This document shows positions 1 through 9,099 of a DNA stretch of 12,266 bases, piece after piece. Positions within the stretch are counted from its first letter, which is position 1; each line of letters opens with the position of its first letter. The stretch covers positions 1 to 12,266 of the forward strand of contig PJAB01001776.1 in NCBI GenBank assembly GCA_002887195.1, written 5' to 3'. The stretch is from Chrysochromulina parva (Eukaryota; Haptophyta; Prymnesiales; Chrysochromulinaceae). The notes under the pieces were generated by a model. It worked only from the letters and a program-made list of their open reading frames with translations. It made no database searches and was not told where the DNA came from. A program made the translations under genes and the position numbers.

Positions 1-23
1 CCTTCCGAAGCGAAGGTATAGGC

Positions 24-905
24 ATGCAGGCAGCTATGATTGGCGAGAGCGTGGGCTTGATCATCAGGCTGGTTGGCATGGTGATTTCACCAGGGAGACA
101 TGAAGGTGCTGTCGTGCCGAGCGCAGATCTACACACCGGTGAGCAGGGCGTGCTGGCGTATCCAGTAACGCATCCAGTGCAGGCTGCTCCAGGGGTGGGG
201 GACACGCACGAGACGGAGGAGGAAATTGCGATGCGACTGGAGGTAGAGCAGCTTGAAGCGGACGTGGAGCAGCTGGAAGCGGAGTTCTTGATTGCCAAGA
301 CTACCAAGGCGGCGCTCACATTGCAAACAAGGCGCCTCTCAAGGCTCATGCAGCTTGCGGCCATGGAGAAGGTCAACAGCAGCAGACACGCGGAGGAGGA
401 GCGCCTGAAGGCGATCGCACAGGCAACGCGCGTGGCTGAGGAGGATCAGGAGGCGCAGCGGCGCAAGAAGGAGGAGTTGCGGCGGCTCGCGGCCAAGAAG
501 GAAATCGCGAGGTGGGAGGCGGGGGCTGCAACGGCGATCCAACGGCGCCAGCGCGGCATCGTGGCGCGCCAGCGGGTTGCTTCCAAGAAACGGGTGCGCA
601 CAGACTGGTGTATCCTGCGGCCACCGGACGCCTTCGACGTGTGCATACTCAGGAAGCAGGCGCGCCCCGCGCTGGCCGTGATCCAGGCGCATTCCCTGAT
701 TATGGCAGGCTACGCGAGAGAGCAGCGTGAGAGCCACCGCCAGCTGCTTCGCAATCTCGAGTACCTCGAAGCGCAGGTGGGCGAGTATCTCGAAGCCAAC
801 CACAGGCTCAGTAGGCAGCGCTCAGCCCTGCGCACAGTAATGGAGCTCGTCCATGGTCAGGTGCCGGGCGCGGAGCTCGGCAAAGAAGACGAGTTCGAAG
901 CTTGA
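24..905 (+). CDS. IQ-motif coiled-coil protein, possibly 5'-partial
   Basis: A 293-residue reading frame ending in TGA at 903-905. Residues about 63-165 are Glu/Lys/Arg/Leu/Ala-rich and read as coiled coil, including a twice-repeated VEQLEA heptad (residues 74-86). A perfect IQ motif (IQxxxRGxxxR) lies at 172-182, with I172, Q173, R177, G178 and R182. A second, degenerate IQ begins at I220-Q221. A second short helical stretch (about 232-272) follows. IQ motifs of this kind bind calmodulin or related EF-hand light chains, so a cytoskeletal or flagellar scaffold role is likely but inferred. No catalytic domain is seen. The frame stays open from the first ATG to the left edge, so the true start may lie outside the window. 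The first roughly 110 nt look less GC-rich than the rest, and an AAG|GTATAG donor-like site sits at 15-16, so part of the apparent N-terminus (residues 1 to about 55) could be intron. The body of the protein is well supported; the start is not. Confidence 0.7.
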   Translation: MQAAMIGESVGLIIRLVGMVISPGRHEGAVVPSADLHTGEQGVLAYPVTHPVQAAPGVGDTHETEEEIAMRLEVEQLEADVEQLEAEFLIAKTTKAALTLQTRRLSRLMQLAAMEKVNSSRHAEEERLKAIAQATRVAEEDQEAQRRKKEELRRLAAKKEIARWEAGAATAIQRRQRGIVARQRVASKKRVRTDWCILRPPDAFDVCILRKQARPALAVIQAHSLIMAGYAREQRESHRQLLRNLEYLEAQVGEYLEANHRLSRQRSALRTVMELVHGQVPGAELGKEDEFEA

Positions 906-1095
906 ACTAGGGTGAACATGTGTCATGAGTCGCCAGTGAGTGAGTGAGTGAGTGAGTGAGTGAGTGTATATGTAGCATTGTAGCTTCGTTGGTCACATGT
1001 TTTCACACTCGTCTTCACACACACAGTTTCGAGTTTGAGTTCCTCGTGTGTGCTACCGGCTCCTCCCTCCTCTCTGAAGTGTGCAGCAGCGCCCA
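906..1095 (+). other. Intergenic: 3' UTR of the IQ gene and 5' UTR of the Furry gene
   Basis: This 190-nt gap separates two genes on the same strand. It has lower GC than the flanking coding sequence. It holds a tetranucleotide microsatellite (935-966), then a pyrimidine- and CA-rich stretch (about 1000-1075) typical of a 5' leader. An in-frame TGA at 1075-1077 bounds the Furry reading frame. No TATA box or clear polyadenylation signal was recognised. Confidence 0.5.
935..966. repeat. (AGTG)8 microsatellite
   Basis: Eight perfect tandem copies of AGTG just downstream of the stop of the IQ/coiled-coil gene. It is a simple sequence repeat, likely length-variable between isolates. No function is evident. 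Confidence 0.95.
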
Positions 1096-4000
1096 ATGGC
1101 CCAGCGCAAGATCCAATGGAGTTGTGCCGAGAGCTCGCACTCGCTGCTCAATGACGCGATGAGTGCCTTCGAAGCTACCGCGTACGCACGGATCGGCGAG
1201 GTACTGTGCTCGCCTCTCGATGATGACCCATTTGAGGAGGACCAGCGACTCCACAGCTGCAACCCGGCGTCGCAGCACTCAGGCTTTGCGTTCGCGCTGC
1301 GATCGCTGGCCGCGGCCGCCCGCTACGCGAGTGATGGCGTCGCGGCCGAGCTCATGCACTGGATGCGCCGCGCCCGCGAGTGGCCCGGGGCAGCCACGCC
1401 GTCCGAAGAGGACCGTGAGAGCCGCGAGAGCGCTGTCAACACTGTCTTCTGCGAGGCGATGCTCGCGACGCTGGGAGCGGCGTGCTGCCGCGACAGCATC
1501 ATGCTGGACTCCCTCCAAGAGTGCGCGCTCGATTTCTTCCGCACCTTTGGCGGCGCAGCGTCGTCGGCTACGCGGCAGCAGGCCGCGCGCCGGCGGCTGC
1601 TCGCGCTGGGTGGCCGTACCGAGGAGGCACTGTGGACGGAGCTCGTGCGCGCGCTGTGCCGCAACCTGGGCGAGAGTTCCTCCGCGCGTTTTCGCTCCTT
1701 CGAATCCTTCACCCACAAGGTGCTGCTCCACCTCGAGAATACGGGCAGCGACCGGAGCGGCCGCAGCGATTGGCTGGGCCGAAGCGACTGGTCGCCCGAC
1801 TTCGGCACACTTGCCATGTGCTCGTCGCTGCAGGGGGTGCAGCTGCCGCGCGGGAGCGGGCTGCCGGCCATCGGCGGCGCTGTCGGCGGTGCGAGCGGCA
1901 GCGGCGCGGCCGAGCCAACTCGGGTCTTCCTCGAGCGCATCGCCTCTCGCGTCCTCTTTAACCAGGCGATCAAGCCGCTGCGCCGGCCGGTGGCCGAGGC
2001 GCTCGGGATGGCGCTGCTCGACCAGGCGCTGGATGAGGCGGCGCGCTCAGGTGGCGTGGCGCCGCCGCCCTCGGAGCGCGACGCGCGTGCCCTCGCGCAG
2101 CTCCACGCACTCGAGCTGCAGCTTGCGCAGTGGCTGATCAAGAAGATCAAGAAGCCGATCAAGCGCAACGCGAAGTTCGAGAGTTGGAGCGCGCCGCTTG
2201 CCACCGCGCTGCTCTGTGCCGTGCGCAGCGCGGGCAGCGCTGTTGTGCCCGCTTGGGGTGCCGAGGGTGGCGTGGGGTTCCTCGGCCCCGACACCAGCGG
2301 CGGCGGCGGCGGCGGCGGCCTCGGCGAGGGGCTGAGTGAGAAGGCAGTGGAGCTGCACGTCCAGCTTTTGGGCAAGATCAAGGAGTGCCTGAAGCATAGT
2401 GAGCACCGGGTGATTGCGCTGCGCTGCATGCGGCTGCAACTGCCGCTGCTGCTCTCGTGCCGCGCCGCGACGAAAGAAGTGAAGGATCTGCTCGATCGCC
2501 TCTTCGCCACCAAGGACGCCGTCGCGATGCAGCTCGAGATGCCTCGAGATCGCAAGGACTTCACGCTCGTGCTCCGCCGGTACGCTGATTGCCCTCTGAT
2601 GACCACTGAGGGTCGGTCTCCACTCGTTTCTAATGGCATCTGATGGCATCCCTCATCAGGTACGCTGAGCTGCTCGAAGGGCACGCCGCCCTTGCGCTCG
2701 CCGTGGGCTCTGTGGAGCCGAAGCTACTCCTCGAGCGCATCGTGCTGCCAGGGCTGCGGGGGGAGGGATCCGCTGGATCCAAACGCTGGGGACAGCACAC
2801 GGTGCTCGCGCTCGGCACACTGCGCCGTCTCCTCCACAGGCAGCCGGATGCGCTCGGCGCGCACGCTGCAGAGGTGACCGATCGCTGCTGTGCATCAGCT
2901 GATGCGCTCCGACTGCCACTCATGGGCTCCGATGGCCACTGATTGCCACTGGTTGCCCATTGATTGCCACTGATTGCCACTGATCGCCACTGATTGCCTG
3001 TGATGGTCTCTGATGGTCTCTGATGGTCTCTGATGGCCTCCCTGATCAGGTGACCGAGCGCGTCGTGCACATGGTCGTCCGGAGTGCCGCCAGCGCGCAC
3101 CTCCAAGAGGGAGCCTCCGCTCGCGAGCCCCTGCTTTGGCTGCTCTCTGTGCAGCTCATGCACGGCGCCCTGCGCTGCCTGCGCCTGCTCTGGCCGCAAC
3201 CAGCTGCCAGCTCGTCGGGCGCCGTGGCGGGCGCGCTCCGGCCGCCGCCTCACCCTGACGAAGCACCGATCACGCTTGAGCAGCTGCTGCCCGGCGACGA
3301 CTACACCAAGGTCGAGCTGCTTCGGCAGCAGCTCGGCCTCAAGGCGGACGTCAAAGCCGTTGAGGTCGTCGAGCGCTCGGTGCAGGAGCTGGGCCTGGAT
3401 AGCTTAGTGCAGCAGCTGGGGTTTGAGAGCAAGTCCAAGGGCGACAAGATCGCGCTCCTCGGCGCAAAGACCGATGCTTGCCTGCGCGCCCTCGGCATCT
3501 CCGCTGCACTGCTGCCGCTGCTCGCTGCACAGCTGTGCGGTACGGAGCGGCTGCTGCAGTCCGCCGCGTCCTCGCTGCTCGCGCACATCGTGGCCAACGG
3601 CACTCTGGACACGCTGCCTGCCGCCCTCGCAGCCCTTACCAAGACTCTCAGGGATCTGCACCCGGCCGCGCTCGCCCGCCGCCAAGAGGCGCTGCAGCAG
3701 GTGGCGCCGTTGCTGCGTGAGTGGCTCTCTGTCCCTCGCATGTTTCGTCACCTCGCGCGCCACCGCTGCATCGACGACATGCAAGCTCTCGCCCTCATCT
3801 TGTTCGCCGAGCAGTGCCCCAAGTTACGCGGCGAAGCGGCGCAGCTCTTGGCCCTCGTCGCACCCGTCGCCAGGGCCTCGGCCCCCGTCGCCGACAGCGC
3901 CGCGCCCGCGCCCGCTGGCGCGCCCACCGCGAGTGCCGCCTTTCGCGCCGTCGGTGCGCCGAGCGCCGTCTCGAGCGCGTGCCTCATCGACTTGCTCATC

Positions 4001-7000
4001 CAGAAGCTGCCCGCCATCGCCGAGCGCGCGCTCTCCGACCCTCTGCAGCTCCACCTATGGAGCGGCTTTGGCGCGAGCTCGCCCCCCATGGCTCGCCCAA
4101 GCTCGGCCGCCGCCGCGCAGCTACGCGACGCCGCGGCGCGCGCCGACCTTCGCGCATTCGTTGAGGCGTGCGGGAGCTCCGAGGGAGATCAGGAGCTCTG
4201 GCTGTGCTGCTTGCATGGCATCGTGCACGCCCTTGCGGCGGGCGGCCAGCATGAAGGGGAGGGATGCGCACTCGCGCTCCGTGCGGCGTGGCCCATGATC
4301 ATGCAGCGCATGCAGAGCATGGTGGGGGGGGTGAGGGCGGCCTTGGCCTCGGGCACGCAACTGCCGTCGTCGTGGGCGCCGTACGCCTCGCTCGCGAGCG
4401 GGTGCGCCCTCGCCGTGCTCGGCCACGATGACGCGGGCGACGCGTGCCGCTCCGACGTCGAGCGCCTTCTGCGCGACGGAGTGAGCCTGCTCGTGTGTGA
4501 CACCGAGGCACACCGCGTGGCGGCCTCGGCGGTCCTCGGGCAGCTGCGCGGCGGCGCGGCGGTGCAGCTCGTGCTCTCTGTGCTCGCTCCCGAACTCAAC
4601 GACGCGTCCATCTGGTCCGACTGGCGGCGGGATGCTAAGAACGTCGCCTCGCCCATCCACATGAAGATGCGACAGCTCGGGCACGTTCTCGCGCTGCTCT
4701 CGGACCAGCGCGGATGGTGCACGCTGCTCACGACGCAAGTGGGCGCACCGCTCGCCGCACTCGCGCGCTGGATGCATGGCGCCCTCGAGTACCTGGCCCT
4801 CAAAGGGCCAGATGGCTCGATGGGCAACCAGCACGCTTGGCTGCTCCAGCGCGCCCGCAAGCACTTCTTCGACCTTCTCAGCCGCACCACGCCGCATCTG
4901 CTCACCACCCTCGCCGCCGCCGACGCGCAGCACCGCACACAGCGAAAGGCGCTGCTCCCAGGTGCTCTCCTACTTCGGGTCGCCGAGCTAGTCTCCTCGC
5001 TCTCGTCCGACGGAGCGGCCGACGCACTCGAGGCCGAACGCGCACGGCTGATGAGTGCCCAACGGCTCCCACCGGCTGGGGCCGCCCGTGTCGAGCGCCG
5101 TGTCGAGCGCGCCCTTGCCGACGAGCTCGGCGCGTCGTGTCGAGCACAGTCCGAGGCGGTGCAGCTCGCTGCGCTGCGCGCCCTCGCAGCCCTGGCCACG
5201 CCCGAGGCCGTCTCGGGGCTGCCTGCGGATGAGGGGAGGCCTCTCGAGGCTCGGCTGCCTCTACGCTGTGCTGAGGTGCTCCTGCACTCGCCTTGTGCGG
5301 CCGTAAGCTCCGCCGCGCGCGACGCGCTGTGCGCGCTCTGGGCAGCGTGCCACGACCCTATCCCACGATGCCTCGAGACCTGCTACCGTGCCGCCAACGA
5401 AGCCAAAGAGTCCTCCGATGCGTCCAGCGCCGCCGCCACCTCGAATGCCCACTTCATCGCCCTTGTGCTCGTGTCCCTCCGCCCGACGCCCGGCCGCACC
5501 TCCTGCGCCTCCGCCCCCTCTGCCCCCTCCGCCCCCTCCGCCGCCACCTCGTCCACGCAACCCTGGGGGTGGGACGAGGCCGGTGTGAACGTTCACAGTC
5601 TGGCCCGCGCCGCTCACACGTCTCCCGAGCGAGACGAGTCGCGCCGTATCGAGCGCCCGCTCGCTCCGCCGTCGGCGACGAGCGCGGCGATGGGTGCGCT
5701 CGCGGGAGATGCGCACCGTGTGCCGTTGGTGGTGCTCGCTTTGTGCAAGCTGGGGGATCCGTGCGGCCTGGTGCGCGCGATGGCCGAGAGGCTGCTACAC
5801 GCCTACGGCGCGTGCGCCGACCCGGTCGCGCCGCCCGCGCTCATGGCGCAAGGGTTGCCATGGAGTGCGGATTGCGCGCGCCATCTGATCTCGCAGCGTC
5901 TCGCGCGCGCCAGACCCGATCTCGCGCCCGCCGTCGTCTTCGAAGCCCTTCGGCGTGCGGCCGTCGCCGACGTACCGACGGCACACTCGATGCTCACACT
6001 GCTGCCACCGTGGGCCGAGCAAGCCGCCCTCACCGTGCTCTCCCCCGCCAGGGCTCAGGCCGACGGAGACGGAGACGGCGAGAGCGAGAGCGAGGGCGAA
6101 GGCGAAGGCGAGGCGAACGGTCGGCGTGCCCCACACGCGAGCCGCAGTGCGCGTGCCGTGGACGCACCCAGCTGCACGCCGAGCGTCGCGTCGAGCGCGG
6201 CGGCGGAGTCGCTGCTGAGCGCGGCGCTCGCGGCGCTCGAGTTCCACAGCAGCGCAGCCGGCCACGCATCGCTTGCGCCGCCGCTGCACGCGCTCTGGTG
6301 TGCGCTGGCGGCTCGCGAGGGGTGCGTCCATCCCATCATCCACTTCCTCTTGCGCCGGCTGCGCGAGCACCTGCCGCTCCTCCGTGAACGTTCACAGCCA
6401 CCCTCCACCCGACCCGAGAGCACTCTCCTTCTCTCCAACGCCGGCGCCGACGTTGCGAGCGCCGTGCCGAGCGCCGTGCCGAGCGCCGTGCCGAGCGCCG
6501 TGCCGAGCCGGGGCGCTCGAGATGGCGCGCAGAGCTTGCTGCGCGCATGCCAGGCGGCGGTGCTTGCCCTCTCGAGCGCTCAGCCGGCGAGCTGCGCGCG
6601 CCAGCTCGCGCGCCATCTCGCGCCGCCTGGGTGCTCGGATCGCCTCCCGGGCGAGGTCGGCGATTGGTCGGCCAGCTTAGCGCCCGACGCTCTCGAGGCG
6701 GCCGAAACCCGCCCTCTCGAAATGGAGTCTCTAGTGACCTTCTCGGCCCCCACCCCCAATGCGGCCCTCTCCTTTCGCACCGACTCCTTCCGGGGACCGA
6801 GCCTCGACGGCGGCGCGAGGGGGGGGGGCGAGTACCTTCCCGCCGGTGCGGCCGGGGGGGCCGCCCGGGACGACGCCTTTCAATTGGACAGCTCACACGG
6901 CGGAGGGTGCTCGCAGGCCGAGGCGGCGCTGCTCTTGCTCGCGGCGACTGTCGACGAGGCGCTCTCAACCCTGGTGGACGATGCGAACGCGCTGCCGCCG

Positions 7001-9051
7001 CCGCTGCCACCGCCGCCGCCGCCACCTCCGCCTGGCAGCTTCTCCTCGCTCGGCCTCTCGCCGCCGCCGCCGCCCTCGCACCCGCCGCCCGCACCCGCGG
7101 CTCGGCGCGGCGACTGCATGGCGTACGCGCTGCACACGGCGGTGCTCTTGTGCTTCCAGGGACGCGCGGAGCTGCCATCCCATGCGGCGAGGCTGCTCGC
7201 TAGGCTCGTGAGCATCGGAACGAGCCCGGCACGGCGCGACCGCGGCGTGCCCGCCGCGCCCGCCGCGCCCGCCACGCCCGCCACGCCCGATGCGGCGCTC
7301 GCGGCGCTCGCGGCGCTCGCGGGGGTGAACAACTCGGCCGTCTCGGGCTTGCGGGGCGCGGCGGAGGAGGTTGCGCACGAGCGGCTGGGCGAGCTCGTCA
7401 CGGCGCTCTTCCACAGCCTCTGTGTGGGCGATCGTGCTGCCCTAGGGGAGGCGTGGGCGACCTACGCCCTGCGCCACGGCTGCCATCCGCCTGCTGTGCG
7501 TCGCGCGGGCGAGGGCGCGAGCGCGACGGCGCAGCGCTGCTCGCTCGTGGCGTACGCCGCCATGGTGCCCCTCCTCGGCACGACGGCGCTTCGCCCGCAT
7601 TCACGTGTGCTCCTCGACGCCGCGTGCACCTGTGCTCTCCAGCCAAGCAGGCAGAGCGTCGCGCTCGCCTCGCAGGCCGTGCTCGCCGTGCTCCGGCTGC
7701 TGACGCTCGAGCGGCCCATCGCGAGCGAGCCGCGGCTGCTGTCGGATTTGATCTGGCGCGCGGCCCTCCTTCTCAATTCCGACGTCGTCCGGCTGTACGC
7801 GCTCGGCACGACGCTCCTCGGCGCGGCGGTTGGGCGCCGGCCGTTACGAGACGCGGCGCTGCGCGCGGCGCTGCTCGAGTCGCCGCCGCCCTTTTGGCGA
7901 GGGCCGCTCGACTTTGGTGGGCTGCAGCCGCTGCTGCTACGCGGGCTCGGGCGCTCGGAGACGCGCGCGGCGTGCCTTGGCCTGATGCGTCACGCAGCCA
8001 CCTGTGGGCCCTCGACGCACCTCGTGCTCGAAGCCGACGCCACGCGCTTGCTCACGTGCACGGCCGCGCTGCTCCCCTGGCTCAGCGAGCAGGCCGCCAC
8101 GCGCGACGCGGACGCGAGGGAGCCAACGGTCCCATTCGCTCTGGCGGCCCGCCGTGGCGGTGCCGGCGCCGGCGTCGACGTGGCACGCGAGCTCGCGCAT
8201 TCGTGCGTCGAGGCCGCCAAGGACAGCCAGAGCCATACGGGCCGGCGCGAGCTGATCCCCATCGCGACCGTCCTCAACAATTACGCCACCTCGCAGTACG
8301 ACGACGTTGGCGGCTTCCTGCGCTCGATGCGCGAAGCGCTGCGCACGGCCCTCGCGCCGCAGCCGCCCTGGGTGGCACACCGGCTCGTGTGCACGCTCGT
8401 GTGCGGCGTGGGCGCGGTGCCCTCGTGCTGGTCAGAGCTGCTCGAGCTCGTACAGTCGCTCCTCGAGCAGCTGCTCCATAGGCCGCCCGTCCAACCGACC
8501 GCCGCCGCCGCCGGGGACGAGGGCTATCGAGGCGCCGTCCTGGGCACCGCCTGCCCTCCGACGCACCACCTGTGGAGAAGCGCCATCGAGGCCTCACTTG
8601 AGCTGCCCGCCTGTGCGCCGCGGCTTGCCACGTGTCTCGAGCTGCTGCTCCGCGCAAATGCCGACGGCGTGCTGCAGCTGCACCCGTCCGTGTGCGGCGC
8701 GGACCCGATCGCGCGCTTGTCGGCACGATCGACCATCTCGTCGAAGCCCAGTGCCGGTGCGACGGCGCCCAGGACGGCGCCCAGGCCGGGCAGCACGGCG
8801 GCCCCGGCGGCCCCGGCGGCGAGCGCCTCGAACAACAATGTGCCGTGGCGCGTGTCCTATGTATTTGAGGACGACGAGGCGGACGAGGCGGCGGACCTGG
8901 ATGAGGGCGAGGAGGAGGAGGCCTCGAGTGCCTCGCCCTCGCCGATGCTCACACGGCGGGCGATGCAGCAGCACACATCACCTGAAGCGCGCCCGCCTAT
9001 CCCACGCCGGCGCGGCTCGGTGACTTTTGACGATACCACGGCGGCGGCGGC

Positions 9052-9099
<48 letters not shown>

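Larger units (their letters stand above)
2874..3049 (+). other. Furry intron 2 (176 nt), candidate introner element
   Basis: GT-AG intron in phase 0. The donor is GCAGAG|GTGACC and the acceptor GATCAG|GTGACC. Splicing joins Ala-Ala-Glu to Val-Thr-Glu-Arg; read-through would stop at TGA 2940-2942. A perfect 10-bp direct repeat flanks it. Most of its length is a degenerate 10-nt tandem array. The 3' end (TGATGGCCTCCCTGATCAG) nearly repeats that of intron 1. A 14-nt palindrome lies near the 5' end. Confidence 0.88.
2872..3057. repeat. 10-bp direct repeat flanking intron 2 (putative target-site duplication)
   Basis: AGGTGACCGA occurs at 2872-2881 and 3048-3057. As with intron 1, the left copy contains the GT donor and the right copy spans the acceptor junction and the start of the next exon. 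The following base is again T on the left and G on the right. Confidence 0.9.

Noticed and set aside
1323..2684. Long minus-strand open frame (453 codons) opposite Furry exon 1
   Set aside because: GC-rich coding sequence leaves long antisense frames open. Its translation is Ser/Arg/Pro-rich with no recognisable motif, and the + strand frame has family matches.
2930..3040. CRISPR-like or minisatellite array as an independent feature
   Set aside because: The units are contiguous 10-mers with no unique spacers, and they lie wholly inside an intron of a eukaryotic gene.
2580..3049. The Furry gene being broken into two or three genes or a pseudogene because its frame is interrupted twice
   Set aside because: Both interruptions have GT-AG junctions that rejoin the frame exactly and restore family sequence (RR|YAELLE and AAE|VTER). 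Introns explain them without any mutation.
2630..3253. Minus-strand reading frame with a repeated GNQW-type peptide
   Set aside because: It is the reverse reading of the intron 2 tandem array plus exon sequence; the repetition is a by-product of the DNA repeat.
5293..8481. Several + strand frames of 150-360 codons within Furry exon 3 in other frames
   Set aside because: Arg/Ala/Pro-rich shadow translations of the real frame, with no motifs.
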